From positions 62,001 through 126,000 of the forward strand of contig ML769576.1 of the NCBI GenBank assembly GCA_009733575.1: a DNA stretch of 64,000 bases, written 5' to 3'. Below are positions 42,904-54,476 of this stretch, in pieces (the stretch's first letter is position 1; each line of letters starts with the position of its first letter). Below the pieces are notes generated by a model that was given only the letters and a program-made list of their open reading frames with translations, was not told the DNA's origin and searched no databases. Position numbers and translations under genes: made by a program. This stretch comes from Gymnopus androsaceus JB14 (Eukaryota; Basidiomycota; Agaricomycetes; Agaricales; Omphalotaceae).

Positions 42904-45900
42904 ATGAGTGAAGAACTCTCTCAAGACAATAGGTATGTACAAATCAATATGATCTGGAAGTGGAAACTTAATTATATTAAAAGGCATTCTCAAATGACTG
43001 TCAACAACAGCAGGTGGGTAATGAGTTCCAATGTGAATTTTCTGTCTTTTGTGATAATAGTGTCTACTAAGCATGTTTGAACATGCCTCCAATTTTGAAA
43101 TACATGATAGCAACTTTATTATTGGAAATATCACAAATTATCATGTTATGTGTAAGTTAAATATTACATCAAACATGAATGACCAACTGACATTGCTTTC
43201 CATTAAAGCAAATGATACAGAAACCAAAATCCATGATTGGCTTAAAGCACCTGATTGCTCTGTCAATTTTCAGACAGCTGTTGACAAGAAAACAGGTGGT
43301 ACTGGCCAATGGATTGTAGATCATTGTGAGTATAAGAACTGGAAGGAAAGTTCCACTGTACTGTGGATTCAAGGCAAAGGTAGGAGTTGATTTGTTTCTA
43401 TCTCAGGTGTATGGCTCATATTGTGTTTTTAGCTGGATCAGGAAAGACATTTTTGTCGTAGGTTTATTTGTAATAAATCATACTGTGGTTTGTTAAAGTT
43501 ATATTTTTTGATAGGACTGCTATCATTGAGGACCTTCGAAAAAATGCCCCAAGGAGTGTATGGTATCATTACTTCGATATCCGGGATAATAGTGGGCTCA
43601 AGTCAACATACCGAGGTTTCTTGTTGTCCCTTTTGCAACAAATAGGCTCAAGCACACATGGAGTACATTCTGAGCTCAGTAATCTCTTTGATAAATGCAA
43701 GAAGGGTTTATCAGTTTCACAGGCCACAAACTTGGAGGTGGAAGATACCCTGAAAAACATCTTCAATGATATTGGGTTTGGATACTTGATACTTGATGCT
43801 ATGGATGAATGCCAGGAGCAACAAGAGGTTTATAAGTGGTTGAATGGGGTTGGATGTGCTCTCAATCTTTGCATTGCCATCACAAGCCGTGATCATATTG
43901 GGACAAATATAACTCACAAATCACATCAAATGTTCCTGGAATTGCACAGTTCCGGAATTGATCATGATATAGCTCTGCACCTTGACAGGAAAATAGTTAA
44001 GTATCACTTCAAGGGAAAATTACAAGAGGAGGTCAGAGAATCATTGATAGCACAAGCACATGGCCAGTAAGTGCAACACAGTGTTGCTTCTGTATGTTAA
44101 GGGCTAATCATAAATAAGGTTCCGGTGGGTAGACTGTCAACTCAAAAGCCTGAGTCAATGTGGTTCACCAAAATCAGTACGGAAAGCTTTACAAAAGCTA
44201 CCAAAGGATTTAGAAGAAACATATACAATAGCCTTGCAAAGAGCTCATGAAAGTGATGATGTAGACAATGCTCATCATATTCTTCTTTGGCTCACATATG
44301 CATTTGAGCCACTGAACACCAGCCAGATCAGTACAATTCTAGTGATTGATTTGGAGGAGCAGCAAGTTGAGGAAGAGAGTCAAATGGATTTGAAGTTGGA
44401 TTTAATTGTTGATTCAAATCTTGTGACTGTGGATCAAAACCACAAGGTGCAACTTGCACATGCATCTGTAAAGGAATTTTTGATTAACATGGGAAACATT
44501 GAACATGCAGTAAACTTATTTGACATTAATGAGCGGATTGCTCATGATAAAATAGCTCAAGCATGTCTAATCTACTTACTGCAGTTTATAGAACATGATG
44601 AATACTTTGAACGGAAGGATAAATGGAGTGAATCAACTTTATTTGGGGATTATGCAGTGTTCCAATGGCTATCTCATGTAAAGATTGTGGAAGAAGAAAA
44701 TCAAGAGAGTGCAGTACCAAAATTGACTAAAGATCTACTTCAGAGAGAGGAAACCCATTATACTTGCTGGGTGGCTAGATATAGTGATGGTAGGAATAAG
44801 GATATTGTTGAGCCACTCTATTGGGCCGCAGAATCAGGTTTAGCAAAAAGTAGTGAGTATCTGTTGGAAGAGGGGGCTGATGTGAATGCTAAAGGGGATT
44901 ATGATGAGAATGCACTCCAGGCAGCTGCAAAAAATGGTCATGAAGCAATTGTCAAGCTTCTCTTGGAAAAGGGGGCTGATGTCAATGCTCAAGGGGGCTT
45001 TTGTGGGAATGCCCTTCAGGCAGCTGCAAGCACTGGTCATGAAGCAATTGTCAAGCTTCTCTTGGAAAAGGGGGCTGATGTCAATGCTCGAGGGGGTTAT
45101 TATGGGAATGCCCTTTATGCAGCTGTAAGCAATGATCATGAAGCCATTGTTCAGCTTCTCTTGGAAAAGGGGGCTGATGTCAATGCTCAAAGGGGTTATT
45201 ATGGGAATGCCCTTCAGGCAGCTGCAAGGAATGGTCATGAAGAAATTTTCAAGCTTCTCTTGGAAAAGGGGGCTGATGTCAATGCTCAAGGGGGTGAAGA
45301 TGGGAATGCCCTTTATGTAGCTGTAAGCAATGATCATGAAGCCATTGTTAAGCTTCTCTTGGAAAAGGGGGCTGATGTCAATGCTCAAGGGGGTTATTAT
45401 GGGAATGCCCTTCAGGCAGCTGCAAGGAATGGTCATGAAGAAATTTTCAAGCTTCTCTTGGAAAAGGGGGCTGATGTCAATGCTCAAGGGGGTTATTATG
45501 GGAATGCCCTTTATGTAGCTGTAAGCAATGATCATGAAGCCATTGTTCAGCTTCTCTTGGAAAAGGGGGCTGATGTCAATGCTCAAGGGGGTTATTATGG
45601 GAATGCCCTTCAGGCAGCTGCAAGCACTGGTCATGAAGCAATTGTCAAGCTTCTCTTGGAAAAGGGGGCTGATGTCAATGCTCAAGGGGGTTATTATGGC
45701 AATGCCCTTTATGCAGCCGTAAGCAATGATTATGAAGCAATTGTTAAGCTTCTGTTGGAAAAGGGGGCTGATGTCAATGCTCAAGGGGGTGAAGATGGCA
45801 ATGCCCTTCAGGCAGCTGTAAGGAATGGTCATGAAGCAATTGTTAAGCCCTCTTGGAAAAGGGGGCTGATGTCAATGCTCAAGGGGGTGAAGATGGGAAT

Positions 45901-48329
45901 GCCCTTTATTCAGCTGTAAGCAATGATTATGAAGCAATTGTTAAGCTTCTGTTGGAAAAGGGGGCTGATGTCAATGCTCAAGGGGGTGAAGATGGCAATG
46001 CCCTTCAGGCAGCTGTAAGGAATGGTCATGAAGCCATTGTCAAGCTTCTCTTGGAAAAGGGGGCTGATGTCAATGCTCAAGGGGTTGAAGATGGGAATGC
46101 TCTTCAGGCAGCTGCAAGGAATGGTCATGAAGCAATTGTTAAGCTTCTCTTGGAAAAGGGGGCTGATGTCAATGCTCAAGGGGGTTATTATGGGAATGCC
46201 CTTTATGCAGCTGTAAGCAAGGCCATGAAGAAATTTTCAAGCTTCTCTTGGAAAAGGGGGCTGATGTCAATGCTCAAGGGGGTGAAGATGGGAATGCCCT
46301 TTATGCAGCTGTAAGCAATGATCATGAAGCCATTGTTAAGCTTCTCTTGGAAAAGGGGGCTGATGTCAATGCTCAAGGGGGTGAAGATGGGAATGCCCTT
46401 TATGCAGCTGTAAGCAATGATCATGAAGCCATTGTTAAGCTTCTCTTGGAAAAGGGGGCTGATGTCAATGCTCAAGGGGGTGAAGATGGGAATGCCCTTT
46501 ATGCAGCTGTAAGCAATGATCATGAAGCCATTGTTAAGCTTCTCTTGGAAAAGGGGGCTGATGTCAATGCTCAAGGGGGTGAAGATGGGAATGCCCTTTA
46601 TGCAGCTGTAAGCAATGATCATGAAGCAATTGTTAAGCTTCTCTTGGAAAAGGGGGCTGATGTCAATGCTCAAGGGGCTTTTGTGGGAATGCCCTTCAGG
46701 CAGCTGCAAGCACTGGTCATGAAGCAATTGTCAAGCTTCTCTTGGAAAAGGGGGCTGATGTCAATGCTCAAGGGGGTTATTATGGGAATGCCCTTGATGC
46801 AGCTGTAAGCAATGATCATGAAGCATTGTTAAGCTTCTCTTGGAAAAGGGGGCTGATGTCAATGCTCAAGGGGGCTTTTGTGGAATGCCCTTCAGGCAGC
46901 TGCAAGCACTGGTCATGAAGCAATTGTCAAGCTTCTCTTGGAAAAGGGGGCTGATGTCAATGCTCAAGAGGGTTGTTATGGGAATGCCCTTCAGGCAGCT
47001 GCAAGGAATGGTCATGAAGAAATTTTCAAGCTTCTCTTGGAAAAGGGGGCTGATGTCAATGCTCGAGGGGGTTATTATGGGAATGCCCTTTATGCAGCTG
47101 TAAGCAATGATCATGAAGCCATTGTTAAGCTTCTCTTGGAAAAGGGGGCTGATGTCAATGCTCAAGGGGGTTATTATGGGAATGCCCTTCAGGCAGCTGC
47201 AAGGAATGGTCATGAAGAAATTTTCAAGCTTCTCTTGGAAAAGGGGGCTGATGTCAATGCTCAAGGGGGTGAAGATGGGAATGCCCTTCAGGCAGCTGCA
47301 AGCAATGGTCATGAAGAAATTTTCAAGCTTCTCTTGGAAAAGGGGGCTGATGTCAATGCTCAAGGGGGTTCCTATGGGAATGCTCTTTATGCAGCTGTAA
47401 GGAATGGTCATGAAGCAATTGTCAAGCTTGTCTTGGAAAAGGGGGCTGATGTCAATGCTCAAGGGGGTTTTCATGGGAATGCCCTTTATGCAGCTGTAAG
47501 CAATGGTCATGAAGCAATTGTCGAGCTTCTCTTGGAGAAGGGGGCTGATGTCAATGCTCAAGGGGGTGAAGATGGGAATGCCCTTTATGCAGCCGTAAGC
47601 AATGATCATGAAGCAATTGTTAAGCTTCTCTTGGAAAAGGGGGCTGATGTCAATGTTCAAGGGGGTGAAGATGGGAATTCCCTTTATGCAGCTGTAAGCA
47701 ATGATCATGAAGCCGTTGTTAAGCTTCTCTTGGAAATGGGGGCTGATGTCAATGCTCAAGGGGGTTATTATGGCAATGCCCTTCAGGCAGCTGCAAGGAA
47801 TGGTCATGAAGCAATTGTCAAGCTTCTCTTGGAAAAGGGGGCTGATGTCAATGCTCAAGGGAGTTATTATGGGAATGCCCTTTATGCAGCTGTAATCAAT
47901 GATCATGAAGCAATTGTCAAGCTTCTCTTGGAAAAGGGGGCTGATGTCAATGCTCAAGGGGGTTTTCAGGGGAATGCCCTTCAGGCAGCTGCAAGAAATG
48001 GTCATGAAGCAATTGTCAAGCTTCTCTTGGAAAAGGGGGCTGATGTCAATGCTCAAGGGGTTGAAGATGGGAATGCCCTTCAGGCAGCTGCAAGAAATGG
48101 TCATGAAGCAATTGTCAAGCTTCTCTTGGAAAAGGGGGCTGATGTCAATGCTCAAGGGGTTGAAGATGGGAATGCCCTTCAGGCAGCTGCAAGAAATGGT
48201 CATGAAGCAATTGTCAAGCTTCTCTTGGAAATGGGGGCTGATGTCAATGCTCAAGGGGGTTATTCTGGGAATGCCCTTCAGGCAACTGCAAGGAATGGTC
48301 ATGAAGAAATTTTCAAGTTTCTCCTGTAA
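42904..48329 (+). pseudogene. NACHT-ankyrin NLR-like protein with frameshifts
   Basis: The proposed start is ATG 42904 (MSEELSQDN), followed by small exons. FEHASNFEIHDSNFIIGN is the short N-terminal motif common before mushroom NACHT domains. The Walker A box WIQGKAGSGKTFLS is built from three exons. Walker B is YLILDAMDEC (about 43790). After an intron (CA/GTAAGT...AAG/G) come FRWVDCQLKSL and LPKDLEETYTIALQ, typical of NACHT C-terminal helices. From about 44880 there are some 35 ankyrin repeats of 33 residues (GNALQAAARNGHEAIVKLLL, EKGADVNAQGG). Such proteins act as signal-sensing NTPases in fungal self/non-self or stress recognition. Five one-base losses between 45.84 and 46.89 kb (near 45848, 46217, 46675, 46826, 46880) break the frame. 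They could be real decay or sequencing errors in the array. Confidence 0.8.
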
Positions 48330-48440
48330 AAAAAGGCTGATGTCAATGCTCATGAGGGTGATTATAGGAAGGCAGCTGCAAGCACTGGCCATGAAGCAAT
48401 CATCAAGCTTCTCTTGGAAAAGGGGGCCAATGAGGATGCT
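44880..48440 (+). repeat. 99-bp tandem array encoding ankyrin repeats
   Basis: About 35 units of 99 bp containing cttctcttggaaaagggggc and tgatgtcaatgctcaagggg. Many units are identical over their whole length, which is unusual for ankyrin repeats. Unit subtypes alternate (Q-A-A-A-R-N-G-H versus Y-A-A-V-S-N-D-H). The last units after 48329 are degraded. The minus strand is also open over long stretches because of the regular unit. Confidence 0.9.
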
Positions 48441-48590
48441 CAAGGGGAGAATATGTGAATGTACTTTTTGCAGGTGAAATGAATTGTTTGCAACACCAGA
48501 GTCAACAATCACAGTAGTATCACACAAGAGATGGAACATTCTAATAGGTGCTGAAAGACACATCGCAATTGGAGAGTTTTTTGATTCTGT

Positions 48591-48790
48591 AGAACCTATC
48601 CCACTCAGAGTAAAAGTCTCCCTTGTATAACCTATGAAAGTCTTTGATTACTATCATTCAACATTCTATTAAAGGGGAAATGATTGACGAGCATTTTGTT
48701 GAGCATCAAGGTATATTTTCATATCAACTATCTATGGGAGGTTTTCTCTTAGTCTCCACGATGTTGTAACACTAACTGTACTCCCAACTT
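48591..48790 (+). repeat. Dispersed repeat R1, copy 3
   Basis: Starts AGAACCTATCCCACTCAGAG directly after the 3' flank of the ankyrin gene and ends TCTTAGTCTCCACGATGTTG. It is more divergent than the other copies. Confidence 0.65.
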
Positions 48791-49692
48791 ATACACAACA
48801 TCATACTTTCTCTTAGTAGCCACAGACATTTGTATTGCAAGTAGCCATCTGCCCCTTATATCAGACATTACATCATTACTTAGGACTTGTATATAAAACC
48901 TAGGATACCTACCTACAATAACAAGTGGTTATCTCATCCATCTGGAACTTGCACAAGTATTATGTAGTACTGCATAGTGCACCTGTATAATCTGTAGTAT
49001 CAATCTCATCAATACCATCTAGTTCCCAATATCTTCTTCTTCTTTTTTCTCATTATTCCTTGCTTTGCCTAAGTCAGAAGTCATGATGCCTGGTACCTCA
49101 TATTGTGGGAAATTAGTTAATGACAGAAGATTGAAGCTATTCTCTTCTGCTCAACACAAATTGTTGCTCATTGTTGTTGTATACTAGTTGACAGTATTCT
49201 TTAACACTGTTTGGATTTCTTGCTACTCAAGATTTCATGTTTTGTACCCCTCATGCTATGCAATCATAATTCTCTCTGAATCTCTCATCCTTACCCAATG
49301 CTCACCATTCTACTAACCTTTTTCATTGCAGATCTTTACTCCTGATTAGACTTGTAAATGCCTATAGCGCAATGAAGTAACATTGAGTCTGACTTCAGTG
49401 CTGACAGTTGAAAGTTTGTGACTGATAACCAATCTCTGGAGAGGGATCACAGTGCAGGGTACATTGCTCCATTCCTAGTCAGTGGGCCCTGTCAAGTCAG
49501 CAAGACACAAGTACTAAAGATTGTCAGTGAACACTCTTTGCCCAACCTATTGACAACTTTGTCATATTCAGAGTCTTATCATATTTACCTTGCTATTAGA
49601 GTTCAGTCAATTGGAATATGATTATCTCCAATCTTAACACATGCTAGCATGTCCATACTCATAAGGTCAATCCTTTATTACTTACTGACATT
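48791..49692. other. No assignable gene
   Basis: A+T-rich with pyrimidine-rich stretches; short ORFs only. Nothing shared with other parts of the window was noticed. Confidence 0.4.
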
Positions 49693-49694
49693 TA

Positions 49695-50100
49695 CATCAG
49701 CAAAACCTAGGTAATGGTCATAGCAGCCATAGCAAGCCATAGCAAGCCATAGCAAGCCATAGCAAGCCATAGCAAGCCATAGTGCTCTACAGCACTATGG
49801 CTTCTATGGCCTGCTATGGCTGCTATGAGCTCCACATCAGCAAAACCTGGTTGGTCTCCAGAGATCTCCAGAGCTTGACAGCTGTCAAAAGCTGTCAACT
49901 TCTCAGAGTCCAGACATCTCCAGAGTCTCTGGAGATCTCTGGAATTACTATCCTTGCTCCAGAGACAAAAGAAATGCATTGTGATGGTACAGGTTTGCTG
50001 ATGCAGTGGGATTTCTGAGTGTTTGAGCCAACTGCCATTGACAGCTGTCATTCTCCCACAACCATACAGTATGTAAGAATTGACACATCCAGATGCTGCG
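49695..50100. mobile_element. CATCAGCA-family element E4, right end missing
   Basis: The left terminus CATCAGCAAAACCTAGG at 49695 is preceded by TA. It is followed by tandem 10-bp units catagcaagc. Element E5 is inserted at 49835. After E5 the sequence gccattgacagctgtcattctc parallels the middle of E6. No TTGCTGATG end is found before 50251, so E4 is truncated and its right limit is approximate. Confidence 0.55.
49835..50003. mobile_element. CATCAGCA-family element E5 (169 bp), nested in E4
   Basis: The ends are CATCAGCAAAACCTGG and the inverse of CATCAGCAAACCTGT. CA flanks both sides (49833-49834 and 50004-50005). The interior is made of ctccagagatctccag-type and agctgtcaa palindromic words. 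Confidence 0.8.
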
Positions 50101-50250
50101 CATCTTGTGCAAATTCATTTTTCCAAGTTGATATGAGTTGCAACTTTGTTTGGACATTCTCAGTTCATTGATGTCTCAATTTTGTGAGCTACCCTTACTG
50201 TAATATATGTAAGACTAGTATTTTAGTTATACTAGTTTTGCACACTATTG

Positions 50251-50538
50251 CATCAGCAAAACCTGGATAATTGCCATAGCTGTTATAGCAAGCCATAGCA
50301 AGTCATAGCAGCCATAGAACTATGAACTGCTATGAATTGCTATGGGTAGCTATGAGTTACTATGGACTTCACAAATTATATTGCCCATTGACAGATGTCA
50401 TGCTCTATAGCAATCCATAGCAGCCCGTAGCAGCTCATAGCTCTGGATAGATGGGGACCTTGCTATGGGTGCTATGAGTGCTATGAGTGCTGGATAGCAC
50501 TATCCAGTGCTATCCAGTTCACCCAGGTTTTGCTGATG
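50251..50538. mobile_element. CATCAGCA-family element E6 (288 bp)
   Basis: Terminal repeats CATCAGCAAAACCTGG and the inverse CCAGGTTTTGCTGATG, 16 bp and perfect. TG flanks both sides (50249-50250 and 50539-50540). The interior is dominated by catagc/gctatg words, so much of it can fold back on itself. Confidence 0.85.
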
Positions 50539-50540
50539 TG

Positions 50541-51031
50541 CACTATGTGTACTACTATGAACATGCCAAGATAATATTATAATACTTATTATGATTATTT
50601 TGGTTCAGCAATATTGTAGTGGTACTGTTCTGATAATAGCCAGAAGCTAGAATCTAAATCAGCACTGTTTTTATGCAAGGTTCTTCAGTGAGTTATCCAG
50701 GATTCCTCCTTTGAACAAAGCCAAACTCATTAAGTTAAAGTAAGACTTTGATTTTCGAAAAGTAGAACTTGTTAAAAGAAAGGGGCTTTGCTTTTCAGCA
50801 AACAACAAATTCTAGGAAATGTTTTCAGCAGGACAACAGGACTTGGACGCAGAGGTGAACTCTCGAGGTTCTGCTTGCTCTCAAAAATAAGCAAAAAAAA
50901 TCCGGAATTGAGGCTAACCAGTTTTGAGCCAAGTCAGATTTCTGGAATATTTCTAGATTCAACCTGCAACATCTGGAACTGGCTTTTTGCCATATAGTAA
51001 AGGCCTCACTACGTAGAACCACCTAGTGCTG
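50541..51031. other. Spacer between short TIR elements
   Basis: No ORF of interest. Plain A+T-rich sequence. Confidence 0.4.
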
Positions 51032-51033
51032 TA

Positions 51034-51323
51034 CATCAGCAAAACCTGTATTTTGCGTTTTAATTCCCACAGCAATACTTGGAATTCCAGCGCTCCCAGA
51101 GCTCCCAGCGCTGGCCAGCGCTTGCCAGTGCTGGCCAGCGCTTGCCAGTGCTGTCAGAAGTATAAAATCATATGTTATTTCCAATAAGGTAATTTTGCGG
51201 CTCTGGGAGCTTCTGGGAGCCCCTCCTGCATCGGCCGGACCATCTGAGTGCTGGGACGCTGGAGTGCTGGGAACTCTGGACAGTTCGCTCAAGCACTGCC
51301 CACGTCATACAGGTTTGCTGATG
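51034..51323. mobile_element. CATCAGCA-family element E7 (290 bp)
   Basis: Ends CATCAGCAAAACCTGT and the inverse ACAGGTTTGCTGATG, flanked by TA on both sides (51032-51033 and 51324-51325). The interior has two and a half 20-bp units gccagcgcttgccagtgctg and their reverse-oriented relatives gagtgctgggacgctgg. Confidence 0.85.
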
Positions 51324-51325
51324 TA

Positions 51326-52282
51326 GTACCGCATAGTAAAGTAAGATGATTATCAGACCCTTGGTGGCAGAATTGCATGTCAAGTCTGAACATAAGTTTG
51401 ACATCTGCAGGCTTGTGCCACGGTTATTTTGGATTTCGATGTCAACATTGAATGTTTCATCCCTTCACTGCTCATTCTGTCCCCTCCCTGTCTTAAAAAA
51501 TTAAAAGTTCTAAGTCCTTTTTTCAAAGCATACATATAAGTATAAGTAACACAGAGGTCTTCTCCTGTGCTCCTGCAAATTTCATACTACAACACACTTC
51601 CCTCCAATCCTTCTCTAACTCACCCACTTGTAAGTTAAGTCATTGTATACTCTCCTCCCCTTCCATACTCAAGCTATTCTCTCTAGGCTGTTGCATGAAC
51701 ACCAAGATACTTCCCCAATAAAGTTCCACCGAAGCCCCTCACTGTACTACTTCAATTTCTAAGTTGTGTAATGTAAAATTTGTAGAATACTTTGTAATAG
51801 TCAAATATAACTATTTTCATCCTTTTTACATTGTGCCAATCTTCAAGTTAAGGAGGGAAAAAAGTAAAAGACTCTTGAGGACCAACTGACGCGATTCTCC
51901 AATGATAGCAATCAAATATGATTCCAACAATCAAACAATTCGGATTTATGGCTGAAAATGGTAAGGTGTTGAATTCCGTAATTTACTATGTAGTACTAGG
52001 TAGTGGGGGGTTAACTACATGAACTACAGCACGAAGCGGCACTATACAGGACTACATAGTGTTTGAGCGAGTTCCAGATGAATCAATCCAGGGCATTTTC
52101 AATGGTACATTCGGCTAAATTTCTCTTATTTCAGGAGCATCCGCCAGTGTTCATATTCTTCCCCGATGCATCCCGACCTCACAGTGCCTCTTACTTATTA
52201 CTGATTCTTCGCCCTCCCTCTGACTTTAGACTTTGTAGCTCGCGTATCGAATCTGCCATCATCTTCGTCTTTGACTCTGAGA
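51326..52282. other. No assignable gene
   Basis: Short ORFs only. The segment from about 52.28 kb (ggccccgcccggtcc) starts the homology with the region upstream of Artemis-like copies 1 and 2. Confidence 0.4.
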
Positions 52283-52423
52283 ATGTGGCCCCGCCCGGTC
52301 CGCTTTGCTTATAGATTCAAGCGAGGTCACTTGCTCGTGTGACTGACTCAGCTCCTTTTGTTCACATTCTAAATCCTGACTAAGAGCTTCGTTCTTAACG
52401 TTCATGCCATCGATATTTAATTC

Positions 52424-54171
52424 ATGCCTCCCGGAGCTCCATTCAATTCGTTCGCTTTGCCTTACCCTATCCGTGTAGATGCTTTCAGCGCCATTTCTCC
52501 CAGCTCCCCTGAGCCGCATAATGCTGTTCTTCACCTTCTCACACATACCCATTCTGACCACATCGTAGGCTTGCAGGCTAAATCTTTCTGTCAGAGAGTC
52601 ATTTGCTCAGCGGATGCTAAGGATATGCTTTTGTGACATGAAGTCTACAGGGAGTGCGCCCTTCACGAAGGCGAATACCGCGCAGAACACAACCTCACCT
52701 TTAAACATTTGAAGGTCGATCCTTGGATAGGACCAGATGGAGAAGTATTTTATCATGGATCCAGGGATTTATTGAATGTATTTCCCATGAATACCCCCAC
52801 TAAGGTCGAATTGGGAAGGGACAAGGAAGTGACTATCACTCTTTTTGATGTGAATCACTATCCAGGTGCTGCAATGTGCATTGAGAACTTTCTTTTCTGT
52901 GCTCCACTGACTAGTCGAATTCTAGGTACCTTATCAAAGGCTCAGAAGGCGCTATCTTGCATACGGGCGATTTTCGAGCAGAGCCGTGGTTTTTGGAGTC
53001 TATCGAACATAACCCGCTACTGCAGCCTTATCTAGCCCTCTCGGAAGATGAGACTTCAACAAACAACGGAAATGGCATTGTCAAGACCCTCGAAGCAATA
53101 TACCTGGATACTGCATGCGTCATGCAAAATTATCAAGTCCCCACCAAAGTCAGTCCCATAGCTCCATGTGTCGAGCACCACCAACATATACTTGATTATA
53201 GGACAATGCAACTTCTGGATTAATCAATCTTCTCAAGCTCTGACCACCCTCTATGTATTTCTTCATCAATTCATGGACGTGGGGGTATGAGGATATTCTC
53301 AAGACTATAGCAAGAGCCTTCAACTGCAGAGTAATTATCGCAATCTCTCAATATTGATCTCTGCTGATTTCATCTCTGTAGATTCATTTGGACAACTACA
53401 AGTACAAAGTCTACTCGTGGTTCATTTCTGATCCTCTCCTACGAGCACTGGGAATGACTGACCCAGATGAAACACGCTTCCATGCTTGTGAACGATTTTT
53501 GCGTTGTCACCACGTCAATGTTGACCAGGATGGCAACTTTATCAACAATGATGATGGCGACGAAGCTAGTGAAGACACCATCGATGTCGCAAATCGAATC
53601 TTTTTTGGAGAGCCTCTCAAGGGGACAAAAGACAGCAGCCAGAAAAAGAAGCTAGTGGTTTATATTAACCCTGTGAGCTCCATGACTCCGGAGAGTTGGC
53701 TACAGTACCAAGCCACGACCAAGAAGCAGTCGGCCACTGGAGACATTGTTGGATCTCTGGTAAGTGGGTTTTTTTCTTTTGCTTCGCTTTATCCATTAAC
53801 TTTGAGTCTTTCAGCTTGTTCCGCTTTCACGACATTCACCTCTCCCAGAATTGCAATCATTTGTTTCTCTTTTTCGCCCCAAGCGTGTCATCCCGAATAC
53901 CCTTGATCCTTCCTTGAGAAATCTTGACTGGACAGTGATTGACCATGTCTTCCAAAGTTGCTGTCGGCCACCAGATTCTCCTCATACCTGGAATCCCCAA
54001 CAAGTTATTCCGCCTGCTCCTGTCGCTGAACATCTGCTGTTTCTCGAACTCGTTCGCGAATACAAAGCGTCCACGACACCAACAAACCCGGATGACGAAG
54101 AAGACAATGTTGCCTTAAAGAACATCGTCGCTGATTCTATTCACGCCAAAAGTACAAAAAAATCCTCTTGA
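52424..54171 (+). pseudogene. Artemis/SNM1-like DNA-repair nuclease, copy 3 (broken)
   Basis: The start at 52424 and exon plan are as in copy 2. The metal site HTHSDHIVGL is intact, but TGA at 52634-52636 replaces the CGA of copy 2, as in copy 1. NHCPG reads NHYPG (C to Y). Exons from about 53391 give LDNYKYKVYSWFISDPLL and RFHACERFLRCHHVNVD, then VVYINPVSSMTPESW, an intron, and the RVIPNTLDPSLRNLDW piece. It ends KNIVADSIHAKSTKKSS at 54171, after which homology stops, so the long basic tail of copy 2 is missing. Copies 1 and 3 share the nonsense codon and the same C-terminal limit, so they descend from one already damaged duplicate or were hit by the same process. Confidence 0.8.
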
Positions 54172-54476
54172 ACAAAATACTTCTTGATTTAGCAACTTTC
54201 GCGTAAAAAATCGCTCATGAGCAAAAAACTGAAAGAAATTTGATTCTTCAGTCAACCAATTTAGTTTACTGATAATGTACATATCAATGGAGCGTTTGGT
54301 TAGAATGAAGAAAAGGCTGAATCAAAGGCTTTCACAGTGACTGAAATGGAGAATGATATACTATATATCACATGGCGAATCGGGAAAAGTGAAATATTTA
54401 GTATCAGTACGTTTGAAAAATGGCCTGAAAAGCAATAAATCAAGCAAGACTGAAAGATACCCTGAAAGAAGGGTTT
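54172..54476. other. Spacer; nothing seen
   Basis: A+T-rich, no ORF, no shared repeat noticed. Confidence 0.4.

Noticed and set aside
44880..48330. gctgatg words in the ankyrin repeats as CATCAGCA-family ends
   Set aside because: They are part of the codons for GAD in each 99-bp unit and have no matching inverse partner or duplicated flank.
44840..48563. Long minus-strand ORFs opposite the ankyrin array (330, 174 and 565 codons)
   Set aside because: They are shadows of the 99-bp repeat; the plus strand carries the ankyrin consensus and NACHT exons.
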